Assembly (NCBI GenBank): GCA_036501845.1 | Contig: DASXZO010000018.1 | Coordinates: forward strand, 1-43,625 | Direction of reading: 5' to 3' | DNA from: JBBREP01 sp036501845 | GTDB lineage: Bacteria; Actinomycetota; Acidimicrobiia; IMCC26256; PALSA-610 | Length of the DNA: 43,625 bases | Shown here: positions 32,247 through 39,714 of the stretch, in pieces | Layout: each line of letters begins with the position of its first letter | How positions within the stretch are numbered: the stretch's first letter is position 1 | Notes under the pieces: model-generated | The model's database searches: none | The model's input: only the letters and a program-made list of their open reading frames with translations | What the model was told of the DNA's origin: nothing | Position numbers and translations under genes: made by a program

Positions 32247-33067
32247 TTCCCGCCAAGTTCGACTACGTGCGCGCCGACGACACCGAGGCCGCGCTGGCCG
32301 CGATCGCCGAGCACGGTGACGAAGCCAAGTTCCTCGCCGGCGGCATGTCGCTCCTGCCGTTGATGAAGCTGCGGCTCGCGACGCCCACCGTGCTGGTCGA
32401 CGTGGGCCGATTGCGCGACCTCTCGTACATCCGCGACAGCGGCGACCACATCGCCATCGGCGCGCTCACTCGCCACCGCGAGGTCGAGACGAGCGACGTG
32501 CTCGCGCGCCACTGCGCGGTGCTCGCAGCCGTCGCCGGGGAGGTTGGCGACAATCAGGTGCGCCACCGCGGCACCCTCGGTGGCTCGGTCGCGCACGGCG
32601 ACCCCGCGAGCGACCTTCCCGCGGCCTTGCTCGCGCTCGACGCCAACTTCGTGGCCCAGGGGCCGTCGGGTACGCGCACGATCGCGGCCGGTGACTTCTT
32701 CCAGGGTTTCCTCGAGACCGCGCTCCAACCCGACGAGCTGCTCACCGAGATTCGTGTGCCGAAGTCGGGCGCCAACGGCTTCGCGTACCAGAAGTTCAAC
32801 CGTCGCGCCCAGGACTGGGCGATCGTCGGTGCGCTTGCCGCCGACGTGAACGGCGAGCAACACGTCGCGCTCGTGAACATGGGTTCCACTCCGTTGCGCG
32901 CGACCGCGGTCGAGAGCGCTCTCGCGCAGGGCGCGTCGAACGCTGACGCCGCCGAGCACGCAGCCGACGGTACCGAGCCGCCCACCGATCTCAACGCGTC
33001 GGTCGAGTATCGCGAGCACCTCGCGCGCGTGCTCGTGCGCCGCGCGCTCGAAGCCGCCAACGCATGA
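32243..33067 (+). CDS. FAD-binding medium subunit of a xanthine dehydrogenase / CO dehydrogenase-type enzyme
   Basis: 274 residues with the CoxM FAD signature: KFLAGGMSLLPLMKLRLATP (AGGxSL) near the N-terminus and HRGTLGGSVAHGDPASDLPA (TLGGSxxxxDPxxD) in the middle, then a C-terminal domain beginning FNRRAQDWAIVGALAA. Electrons from the small subunit reach FAD here and pass to an acceptor. GTG start overlaps the small-subunit stop. A second overlap (ATGA) leads into the nucleotidyltransferase gene. Confidence 0.92.
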   Translation: MIPAKFDYVRADDTEAALAAIAEHGDEAKFLAGGMSLLPLMKLRLATPTVLVDVGRLRDLSYIRDSGDHIAIGALTRHREVETSDVLARHCAVLAAVAGEVGDNQVRHRGTLGGSVAHGDPASDLPAALLALDANFVAQGPSGTRTIAAGDFFQGFLETALQPDELLTEIRVPKSGANGFAYQKFNRRAQDWAIVGALAADVNGEQHVALVNMGSTPLRATAVESALAQGASNADAAEHAADGTEPPTDLNASVEYREHLARVLVRRALEAANA

Positions 33068-33666
33068 GCCCCTCGGGGCGCGTGGCCGCGGCCGTGCTCG
33101 CAGCTGGTCGCGGCTCCCGCCTCGACGCCGCGGCCGCGTCGGCCAAACCGTTGCTCTCGTTCCGCGGTCGGCCACTCGTGGCGCACGCGCTCGACGCCGC
33201 GGTCACGTCAGCGCTCGCTCCGGTCGTGCTCGTGGTGGGGCACGAGGCCGATGCGGTGTCGGCGGTTGCGCCCGAGGGTGTGCAGGTGGTGCACAACGAT
33301 CGCTGGGCCGACGGTATCTCGTCGTCGTTGCACGCGGCGTTGCGCGCGCTGGAGCCTGAGCCGGCCGACGGCGTGGTCATCGGGCTCGCCGATCAGCCGC
33401 TCGTGGGTGCGGAGGCGTGGCGGCGCATCGGCGCCGCGTACACCGACGGCGCGACGCTCGCAGTAGCCACCTATGGCGCCAAGCGCGGTAATCCGGTGCT
33501 GCTCGCCCGCACCATGTGGCCCGACGCGCTCGAGTTGCGCGGCGACGAAGGCGCCCGGCAACTGTTCCGTGACCATGAGGTGGTCGAAGTGCCCTGCGAC
33601 GGCACCGGTTCGCCCGACGACGTCGACACCCTGCAGGATCTCGAACGGATCGAGAGGATCAGCTAG
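33064..33666 (+). CDS. MocA-like nucleotidyltransferase
   Basis: 200 residues of the MobA/MocA nucleotidyltransferase fold: the NTP loop AAVLAAGRGSRLDAAAASAK (9-28), VIGLADQPLV (Asp for the metal), and GNPVLL. MocA adds CMP to the molybdenum cofactor; close relatives accompany molybdenum hydroxylases, as here. The start region ATG AGC CCC TCG GGG CGC contains the 15-bp hairpin core of the dispersed GC-rich element, so the first residues (SPSGR) may be derived from it. Overlaps neighbours at both ends. Confidence 0.85.
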   Translation: MSPSGRVAAAVLAAGRGSRLDAAAASAKPLLSFRGRPLVAHALDAAVTSALAPVVLVVGHEADAVSAVAPEGVQVVHNDRWADGISSSLHAALRALEPEPADGVVIGLADQPLVGAEAWRRIGAAYTDGATLAVATYGAKRGNPVLLARTMWPDALELRGDEGARQLFRDHEVVEVPCDGTGSPDDVDTLQDLERIERIS

Positions 33667-34346
33667 TGGAAAATATCAAGGACTCGTTTCGCGTCGACAC
33701 GTCGCTCGACACGACGTGGAACACATTGCTCGACATCGAGCGGATCGCGCCGTCGATGCCGGGAGCGCAGCTGCAGGAGATCGAAGGTGACGAGTTCCGC
33801 GGCATCGTGAAGGTGAAGGTGGGGCCGATCACCGCCCAGTACAAGGGCGCGGCGAAGCTCGCCAAGGTCGACGAGGCCACCCGCACGATCACGATCGACG
33901 CGTCGGGGCGCGACACACGGGGCCAGGGCAACGCCAGCGCCATGATCACGGTGGTGATGCGCGACGACAACGGCGGCACGGTCGTCGATATCGACACCGC
34001 GCTGCAGGTCACCGGCAAGGTCGCGCAGTTCGGCAGGGGAGTGATGACCGAGGTGTCGGCGAAGATCCTCAAGCAGTTCGTCGCGAACCTCGAACGCGAC
34101 GTACTGAGTTCGACGCCCGAGCCAGCACCCGAAGTCGCGGCACCGGTCGCACCGGCGTCGAGCAACGGCGCGGCGGCCAGTGCAGCGCCATCCGTGCGCG
34201 TCATCGACTCACCCGAAGCTGAGCCGGTCGACCTCATGGACGCCGCCGGCGCGTCAGTGGTCAAGCGCGCCGTCCCACTCTTCATCGCGGCGCTCGTGTT
34301 GTTCGTGGTGATCCGGCGCACGCGCCGCCGACGTGGCCGCGACTGA
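33666..34346 (+). CDS. CoxG-like SRPBCC protein with C-terminal membrane anchor
   Basis: 226 residues. Residues 1-145 are a CoxG-type SRPBCC domain (SFRVDTSLDTTWNTLLDIER, IAPSMPGAQL, GIVKVKVGPITAQYKG). A Pro/Ala-rich linker leads to one membrane helix near the C-terminus (AVPLFIAALVLFVVI) followed by RRTRRRRGRD. CoxG proteins recruit CO dehydrogenase to the membrane for electron transfer; the tail anchor here would suit that. GTG start overlaps the stop of the MocA-like gene. It ends the four-gene set, and an inverted repeat follows. Confidence 0.88.
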   Translation: MENIKDSFRVDTSLDTTWNTLLDIERIAPSMPGAQLQEIEGDEFRGIVKVKVGPITAQYKGAAKLAKVDEATRTITIDASGRDTRGQGNASAMITVVMRDDNGGTVVDIDTALQVTGKVAQFGRGVMTEVSAKILKQFVANLERDVLSSTPEPAPEVAAPVAPASSNGAAASAAPSVRVIDSPEAEPVDLMDAAGASVVKRAVPLFIAALVLFVVIRRTRRRRGRD

Positions 34347-34372
34347 CTCATACGGCACATCGCCGCGGCGTT

Positions 34373-34415
34373 CTTTGGACAAAATCCGCGCTCTGGGAAC
34401 GATTTTTGTCCAAAG
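34373..34415. repeat. AT-rich imperfect inverted repeat between coxG-like gene and ruvC
   Basis: CTTTGGACAAAATC (34373-34386) and GATTTTTGTCCAAAG (34401-34415) are inverted with one extra T and a 14-nt spacer. Each arm holds TTTGGACAAA or its complement, itself of the form TTTG-NN-CAAA. It is markedly AT-rich for this genome. No T-run follows, so it is more like an operator pair than a terminator. The rest of the 148-bp gap holds the ruvC -10 box. Confidence 0.7.
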
Positions 34416-34481
34416 GTCCCGCACCGACCCGGCTTCGCGTCCGCCGCGCCGCGGATCCACATGTGTCACTCATGGGGCCAG

Positions 34482-34487
34482 TAGGAT
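34482..34487 (+). promoter_or_regulatory. -10 box, leaderless promoter of the ruvCAB operon
   Basis: TAGGAT with 7 nt to the GTG at 34495. Confidence 0.5.
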
Positions 34488-34494
34488 CGAACCC

Positions 34495-35166
34495 GTGTTC
34501 GCAGTCGGTGCCGACGCCCCGATCCTCGGCATCGACCCCGGCGTGTCGTGCTGTGGCTACGGCGCCATCGTGCGCCGCGGCGCGCAGCCGCACGCGGTGG
34601 CCTGCGGCGTGCTGCGCACCGATCCGGCGATGCCGTTGCCGGAGCGACTCGCGCTGCTGTGGGCCGAGCTCGACCAACTCGTCGATGAGCTGCGGCCGGC
34701 GGCTGTGGTGGTCGAGCGCGTGCTGTTCCAGGTGAACGCGCGCACCGCGATCTCGGTGGGCCAGGCGAGTGGGCTCGCGCTCGTAGCTGCGGCGCGGCGC
34801 AGCATTCCCGTAGTGCAGTACTCGCCGAACGAAGTGAAGCTGGCGATCGCCGGCGACGGTGGCGCGGGCAAGCGCGAAGTGGCCACGATGGTCGCAAAGC
34901 TGCTGCGCCTCGCCGCCCCACCCAGCCCCGCCGACGCGGCCGACGCGCTCGCGTTAGCGCTCTGCCACGCCTGGCGGATGCGCGTGCCCGACGGAGGCGC
35001 GCCGAGCAGCGACCGTCTCGGCGCTGCGATCGCACACGCGTCGGCGAACGGAGCAGCCCGGGAGCGACGGAGGAGCGATACGGGTGCGGAGCGAGGCGGC
35101 GAGCGCAGTGAGCGTCCAGGCGCCCCTGGGGGCGCGAGCCGCAGGCGAGCGGGGGTGGAGGCGTGA
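34495..35166 (+). CDS. ruvC: Crossover junction endodeoxyribonuclease RuvC, with repeat-derived C-terminal tail
   Basis: 223 residues; typical RuvC is about 160-190. The first 165 or so are normal: catalytic Asp14 in LGIDPG, Glu in VVVERVLF, FQVNARTAISVGQASG, YSPNEVK, and Asp in PADAADALALALCHAW. RuvC cuts Holliday junctions. The remaining 60 residues are low-complexity and Arg/Gly/Glu-rich (ERRRSDTGAERGGERSERP) and are encoded by a copy of the dispersed GC-rich element. GTG start 7 nt after a TAGGAT box. The TGA overlaps the ruvA GTG (GTGA). Confidence 0.93.
   Translation: MFAVGADAPILGIDPGVSCCGYGAIVRRGAQPHAVACGVLRTDPAMPLPERLALLWAELDQLVDELRPAAVVVERVLFQVNARTAISVGQASGLALVAAARRSIPVVQYSPNEVKLAIAGDGGAGKREVATMVAKLLRLAAPPSPADAADALALALCHAWRMRVPDGGAPSSDRLGAAIAHASANGAARERRRSDTGAERGGERSERPGAPGGASRRRAGVEA
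35050..35163 (+). repeat. Dispersed GC-rich element, copy forming the ruvC 3' end
   Basis: Aligns with 35785-35905: GGAGCGACGGAGGAGCGA, then GGTGCG.AGCGAGGCGGCGAGCGCAG.GAGCGTCC, then GCCCCT.GGGGCGCGAGC, then GCGAGCGGGGGTGG. The two copies are read in the same frame and give related peptides. The right end GGGGGTGGAG lies directly before the ruvA GTG and serves as its ribosome-binding site. Confidence 0.85.
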
Positions 35167-35774
35167 TCGGTTCCTTGCGAGGCACAGTGTTGGAGCGCAC
35201 GCCTGGGGGCGAGGTGATCCTCGAGGTCGGTGGCGTCGGCTACCGCGTGCTGGTGCCGGTGAACGCGCTCCCACAGCTCACACCAGGTGCACCCGGTTTT
35301 CTCGTGACGCACTTGCACGTGCGCGACGACGCGATGGTGCTCTACGGCTTCCCCACACGCGACGAGCGCGACTGCTTCGAGGCGCTCATCACCGCGAGTG
35401 GTGTGGGGCCGAAGCTCGCGCTCGCGATCCTTTCGCTGCACTCGCCCAACGCGCTGCGCCGTTGTCTCGCCACTGACGACGTCGATGCGCTGTGCTTGGT
35501 GCCCGGGGTCGGTAAGCGCACCGCCCAACGCCTACTCGTCGACCTGAAGGCGCGCCTCGATCTTCCCGACGTCGACCTCCGCACCGACGCCGCGACTGCG
35601 GACGGCAACGGCGGTCCGGCGCGCCCGCCCGTGCGGGCCGAACTGCGGGAAGCGCTGGAATCGCTCGGTTACGGCGTCGACGAGATCCGCACGGTGCTCG
35701 CCGACGTGCCCGACGACGCCACAGTCGAGAGCGCCCTGCGCGACGCCCTCCGCACCCTCGGAGCGCGTCGCTGA
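35163..35774 (+). CDS. ruvA: Holliday junction branch migration protein RuvA
   Basis: 203 residues. The N-terminal OB fold MIGSLRGTVLERTPGGEVIL and VGGVGYRVLVP, then two helix-hairpin-helix motifs (TASGVGPKLALAIL and LVPGVGKRTAQRLLVDLK), a Gly/Asp-rich linker, and the C-terminal domain III (ELREALESLGYGVDEIRTVL) that contacts RuvB. RuvA tetramers hold the four-way junction. GTG start overlaps the ruvC stop; the stop (TGA) overlaps the ATG of a small ORF at 35774. Confidence 0.96.
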   Translation: MIGSLRGTVLERTPGGEVILEVGGVGYRVLVPVNALPQLTPGAPGFLVTHLHVRDDAMVLYGFPTRDERDCFEALITASGVGPKLALAILSLHSPNALRRCLATDDVDALCLVPGVGKRTAQRLLVDLKARLDLPDVDLRTDAATADGNGGPARPPVRAELREALESLGYGVDEIRTVLADVPDDATVESALRDALRTLGARR

Positions 35775-35908
35775 TGGCGCAATTTAAGACGAGCGAAGCA
35801 GCCGAGGAGCGACGGAGGAGCGAGATCGGTGCGCAGCGAGGCGGCGAGCGCAGCGAGCGTCCGAATGCCCCTCGGGGCGCGAGCGCACGCGAGCGGGGGT
35901 GGTCGTGA
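35774..35908 (+). CDS. Small ORF made of the dispersed GC-rich element, bridging ruvA and ruvB
   Basis: 44 codons, ATG 35774 to TGA 35908. The ATG overlaps the ruvA stop (TGATG) and the TGA overlaps the ruvB GTG (GTGA), so ribosomes could pass from ruvA through this ORF into ruvB. The peptide is rich in Arg, Glu, Ser and Gly (core EERRRSEIGAQRGGERSERP, end RERGWS) and parallels the RuvC tail, core for core. It carries the GCCCC-TC-GGGGC hairpin and ends in GCGAGCGGGGGTGG, the ribosome-binding site for ruvB. Whether the peptide has any function or is only a translated repeat is unknown; no domain is recognised. Confidence 0.45.
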   Translation: MAQFKTSEAAEERRRSEIGAQRGGERSERPNAPRGASARERGWS

Positions 35909-36960
35909 CTCGGGAAGAGATGCTCCAGCCGGACGCGAGTGATCCGGTGGAGGCGGCCGAGGAGACCACGCTGCGGCCGCGGCGCCTCGCCGAGTTCATC
36001 GGTCAGCCCGCGCTCAAGGAACACCTCGAGATCATGCTGGGCGCGGCCAGAGCGCGTGGCCAGGCCGTCGACCATGTGCTGCTCGCCGGACCGCCCGGCC
36101 TCGGCAAGACGAGCATGGCGCAGATCATCGCGGTCGAGATGGGTTCGCGTATCCAGCCCACGAGCGGGCCCGCGCTGGAACGGGCCGGCGACCTCGCGGC
36201 GATCCTCACGAACCTCGACGACGGCGATGTGCTGTTCATCGACGAGGTGCACCGCTTGCCCCGCCCGGTCGAAGAGGTCCTCTATCCGGCGATGGAGGAC
36301 TTCCAGCTCGACATCGTGATCGGCAAGGGACCTACCGCGCGCTCGATCCGCATCGACGTGCCGCGCTTCACGCTTGTGGGCGCCACCACGCGCACCGGCC
36401 TCATCACCGGACCGTTGCGCGACCGGTTCGGGTTCGTTGCGCGGCTCGACTACTACACGCCCGACGATCTCGCCACGATCGTCACTCGCACCGCCACGAT
36501 CCTGGGCGTCGCGCTCGGACGTGGCGGCGCCGACCAGATAGCAGGCCGCAGCCGCGGCACACCGCGCATTGCCATCCGGTTGTTGAAGCGCGTGCGCGAC
36601 TACGCCGAGATGCGCGGCGACGGCACCGTCGACGCGCGCACGGCGCTCGCCGCACTCGAGCTGTTCGAAGTGGACGAGCTGGGTCTCGACAAGGTCGACC
36701 GGGCGATCCTCACCGCGCTGTGCTCGACGTTTGCGGGCCAGCCGGTGGGTTTGGGCACGTTGGCCGTGGCGGTCGCCGAGCAGCCCGACACCGTCGAAGA
36801 CGTGTACGAGCCCTACCTGCTGCAACACGGGTTGCTGCAGCGAACGCCGCGCGGCCGTGTGGCCACCGCGGCGGCATTCGCGCACCTCGGCTTGCCGATC
36901 GCCGCACCGAACCCCGAGACTCGGGGCCTGTTCGATGCGGGCGACGAGGAGTCTCGATGA
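35905..36960 (+). CDS. ruvB: Holliday junction branch migration DNA helicase RuvB
   Basis: 351 residues. EETTLRPRRLAEFIGQPALK, Walker A GPPGLGKTS (62-70), Walker B LFIDEVHRL, sensor 1 LVGATTRTG, arginine finger in GPLRDRFG, and the C-terminal winged helix with GLDKVDRAILTAL and GRVAT. RuvB hexamers pump DNA through the RuvA-held junction. Start: GTG 35905 is preferred, 5 nt after GGGGG, and overlaps the upstream small ORF; GTG 35899 and ATG 35920 are in frame. The stop overlaps the crotonase ATG (ATGA). Confidence 0.95.
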   Translation: MTREEMLQPDASDPVEAAEETTLRPRRLAEFIGQPALKEHLEIMLGAARARGQAVDHVLLAGPPGLGKTSMAQIIAVEMGSRIQPTSGPALERAGDLAAILTNLDDGDVLFIDEVHRLPRPVEEVLYPAMEDFQLDIVIGKGPTARSIRIDVPRFTLVGATTRTGLITGPLRDRFGFVARLDYYTPDDLATIVTRTATILGVALGRGGADQIAGRSRGTPRIAIRLLKRVRDYAEMRGDGTVDARTALAALELFEVDELGLDKVDRAILTALCSTFAGQPVGLGTLAVAVAEQPDTVEDVYEPYLLQHGLLQRTPRGRVATAAAFAHLGLPIAAPNPETRGLFDAGDEESR

Positions 36961-37667
36961 GCGATGTCACGTACGAAGTCAACGACAAAATCGCGCACGT
37001 CACGATCGACCACGGCAAGGCGAACACGCTGTCGAGCGAGGTGGTGGCCGCGCTCGACGCCGCGCTGACGCGCGCCGAGCAGGCCGGGCCCGACGAGGTG
37101 GCCGCGATGATCATCACGGGGAAGCCGGGTTTCCTCTCCGGCGGCTTCGACCTCGAGGAGATGCGCACCTCGGCCGAGTCGGCCTTCCGTCTCACCACCA
37201 AGGGCGGTTCGCTGTTCACGCGCTTCTTCGGCTCCGACGTGCCCGTGGTGGTGGCGTGCACCGGTCACGCGATCGCGGCCGGCGCGCTGATGCTGCTGAG
37301 TGCCGACGAGCGCATCGGGGCGCGCGGGGCGTTCCGCATCGGTCTCATCGAGACGCAGATCGGCATGGTGGTGCCGCGCTGGGCCACCGAGCTGTCGGAG
37401 GAGCGGCTGTCCCGCCGCCACTACCAGCTCGCCACGGTCGGTGCCCGTATCTACGACCCCGACAGCGCGCGCGACGCCGGCTTCCTCGACGAGGTCGTCG
37501 AACCCGACGAGCTGGCCGCCCGGGCGACCGAAGCCGTCCAGTATTGGGCCGGGCTGCCACGCGCGGCCTACGTCGGTCAGCTCAAGCGCCACCGCGCCGA
37601 CCGGCTGCGACGCCTCGACGAGGCCATCGTGGCCGATCGCGGCGCTTTGTACTCCCTGAGTGTTTGA
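36957..37667 (+). CDS. Crotonase / enoyl-CoA hydratase family protein
   Basis: 236 residues. The crotonase fold opens YEVNDKIAHVTIDHGKANTL. The oxyanion-hole segments are GFLSGGFDLEEM and GHAIAAGALMLLSADERIGA. The region that normally carries the two catalytic glutamates of hydratases reads GLIETQIGMVVPRWATELS, so hydratase activity is uncertain and another acyl-CoA reaction is possible. It starts inside the ruvB stop codon (ATGA), an odd partner for a recombination operon. It ends 92 bp before yajC. Confidence 0.85.
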   Translation: MSDVTYEVNDKIAHVTIDHGKANTLSSEVVAALDAALTRAEQAGPDEVAAMIITGKPGFLSGGFDLEEMRTSAESAFRLTTKGGSLFTRFFGSDVPVVVACTGHAIAAGALMLLSADERIGARGAFRIGLIETQIGMVVPRWATELSEERLSRRHYQLATVGARIYDPDSARDAGFLDEVVEPDELAARATEAVQYWAGLPRAAYVGQLKRHRADRLRRLDEAIVADRGALYSLSV

Positions 37668-37703
37668 CACGGGGTTGACGCAAGTCGCCGGGGTCGCGCC
37701 CGA

Positions 37704-37709
37704 TAGATT
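37704..37709 (+). promoter_or_regulatory. Possible -10 box of the yajC-secD-secF operon
   Basis: TAGATT in the 92-bp gap before yajC, about 50 nt from the GTG. TTGAC occurs twice upstream (37664 and 37675) but the spacing to the -10 is not canonical (23 nt or more). Confidence 0.35.
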
Positions 37710-37759
37710 CTCAGGGCTCACTTCCGCCCGAATTCCCCGCCGTCCCTGGGTGATGACTC

Positions 37760-38095
37760 GTGCAAGCCCTGCTGCTGATCCCCCTCGTGGCGATCCCATT
37801 CTTCTTGCTCTTCGTGCTGCCGCAGCGCCGTCAACTGCGCGCCGTGTCGGAGATGCAGGCGCGGATCGTGCCGGGCGACGAGATCGTCACCACCTCGGGA
37901 ATTTTCGGGCGTATCGTCAGTCTCGACGTCGACACCGCCGAGCTGGAGATTGCCCCGTCCACCACCGTCACGATCGCCCGCCGGGCGATTGGGCGGCTCG
38001 TGGCTGACCTGCCCGTACCGGCCCGGCCGAGTGTGATCGACGCCCCGCCTGCCGAACAGCCGGTTGACGATCCCAAGGGCGAACGATCGGCATGA
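37760..38095 (+). CDS. yajC: Preprotein translocase subunit YajC
   Basis: 111 residues: one N-terminal membrane helix (LLLIPLVAIPFFLLFVLPQR) and the YajC domain with LPQRRQLRAVSEMQARIVPG, DEIVTTSGIFGRI. The C-terminal part is Pro-rich. YajC joins SecDF in the holotranslocon. GTG start; the stop overlaps the secD ATG (ATGA). Confidence 0.92.
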   Translation: MQALLLIPLVAIPFFLLFVLPQRRQLRAVSEMQARIVPGDEIVTTSGIFGRIVSLDVDTAELEIAPSTTVTIARRAIGRLVADLPVPARPSVIDAPPAEQPVDDPKGERSA

Positions 38096-39714
38096 ACCGC
38101 AAACCCATACTCCTGGTCCTCACCGTCGTGATCGTGATCTCGGCGTTCATCGGCACCCTCGCGTCGGGCAAGCGCCCGCAGCTCGGCCTCGACCTGCGCG
38201 GCGGCATCTCGGTGCTGCTGTTCCCCGTGAAGGGCACCGACCCGTCGCTGCTCGACACGGCCCGTCAGATCATCGAGAACCGCGTGAACGCGCTCGGTGT
38301 GGCCGAGCCCGAGGTGAGCCGGCAGGGCAACGAGATCGAGGTCGACCTGGCCGGCGTGCACAACCGCCAGACCGCGCTCGACACGATCGGCAGCACCGGC
38401 GAGATGCAAAACCGTGAGGAGCTCGGCTCGCTCCTCGTGGGTCAGGCGATCCCCGACACCACGACCACCACCACGAAGCCGGGCACCACGACCACCACCA
38501 AGCCGGGCGCCACCACCACGATCAAGCCCGGTGCCACCACCACCGCTCCGGCCGCAACCACCACCACTGCGGCACCCGCCACCACCACGACGGCTGCGGC
38601 GACCACCACGACCAAGCCGAAGTCGGCCGCGGCGGCGGGCGCCACCACCACGACCACGCCCGGCAACACCACGACCACCACGAACCTCGTGCCCACGGGC
38701 AAGACGTGCAAGAGCCTCGTGAACGAGAAAACGCCGCCGGGCCCGACCGCCACCGGCTGGTTCTGGGACCAGGTCGGCAAGACCGGCGCGCACAAGCAGT
38801 GCTACCTGCTCGGGCCGAACTTGCTGCCTGGCACCGCGGTCTCGGCAGCCTCCGCGATCTACGACCCGAGCCAGGGTGGCTGGGGCGTGAACGTCACGTA
38901 CAAGGGCAACCAGTTCGTGGACAAGATCGCCGGCCCGTACGTGAACAAGCAGGTTGCGATCGTGCTCGACAACGCGGTGATCAGCGACCCGGTGATCAAT
39001 CCCGGCATCACCGGCAGCGACGTGCGCATCTCGGGCAACTTCGGCCAGAGCGAGGCGCACAGCCTTGCGCTCGCGCTGCGTTACGGCTCGCTGCCGGTGA
39101 AGTTCGACCAGTCGCAGGAGACCGTGCAGGACGTATCGCCCACGCTCGGAAGCAATCAGCTGACCGCGGGTATCGCAGCCGGGATCATCGGCCTCATCCT
39201 CGTGGCGATCTACATGTTCGTCTTCTACCGGGTGCTCGGCATGGTCGTGTGGTTCGGCCTCGCGCTCACCGGAATGGTGCTCTTCACGATGGTCACGTGG
39301 CTCGGCGAGTGGCAGGGGGTCACGCTCACGCTCGCCGGCGTCACGGGCATCATCGTGTCGGTGGGTGTCACGGTCGACTCCTATGTCGTGTTCTATGAAC
39401 GTTTGAAGGACGAGGTGCGCACCGGCAAGACCGTGCGCTCCTCGATCGAAGTCGGCTGGAAGAAGGCGTGGCGCACGATCGTTGCCGCCGACGCCGTCGC
39501 GCTGATCGGTGCCGGCGTGCTCTACATCCTCACGATCGGCTCGGTGAAGGGCTTCGCTTACTTCCTTGCCCTGTCCACCATCGTCGACCTCGTACTCGCG
39601 TGGTGCTACATGCATCCGTTGGTGGCGCTCATGGCGCGCCGACCGGGGCTGGTCAAACAGCCGGGCCTCGGTGTTGCAGCTGGTCTCGACGTGGCGACGA
39701 GGACTGTCGTATGA
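38092..39714 (+). CDS. secD: Protein translocase subunit SecD
   Basis: 540 residues. TM1 (ILLVLTVVIVISAFIGTLAS), the D1 motif LGLDLRGGISVLL, the extracytoplasmic P1 domain, and five more helices with GVTVDSYVVFYERLKDE, the proton-path Asp of TM4. SecDF uses the proton gradient to pull secreted proteins out of the channel. Odd: residues about 122-203 (38458-38700) are a Thr-Pro-Ala-Lys low-complexity stretch (repeats like TTTTTKPG) inside P1, encoded by runs of ACC/ACG. Its stop overlaps the ATG of the small ORF at 39711. Confidence 0.95.
   Translation: MNRKPILLVLTVVIVISAFIGTLASGKRPQLGLDLRGGISVLLFPVKGTDPSLLDTARQIIENRVNALGVAEPEVSRQGNEIEVDLAGVHNRQTALDTIGSTGEMQNREELGSLLVGQAIPDTTTTTTKPGTTTTTKPGATTTIKPGATTTAPAATTTTAAPATTTTAAATTTTKPKSAAAAGATTTTTPGNTTTTTNLVPTGKTCKSLVNEKTPPGPTATGWFWDQVGKTGAHKQCYLLGPNLLPGTAVSAASAIYDPSQGGWGVNVTYKGNQFVDKIAGPYVNKQVAIVLDNAVISDPVINPGITGSDVRISGNFGQSEAHSLALALRYGSLPVKFDQSQETVQDVSPTLGSNQLTAGIAAGIIGLILVAIYMFVFYRVLGMVVWFGLALTGMVLFTMVTWLGEWQGVTLTLAGVTGIIVSVGVTVDSYVVFYERLKDEVRTGKTVRSSIEVGWKKAWRTIVAADAVALIGAGVLYILTIGSVKGFAYFLALSTIVDLVLAWCYMHPLVALMARRPGLVKQPGLGVAAGLDVATRTVV

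Noticed and set aside
34373..34415. Rho-independent terminator after the coxG-like gene
   Set aside because: The stem is AT-rich at its inner end and no T-run follows the right arm.
38458..38700. CRISPR-like or minisatellite array
   Set aside because: The repeated ACC/ACG words are codons for a Thr-rich protein segment in the secD frame, with no regular spacer.
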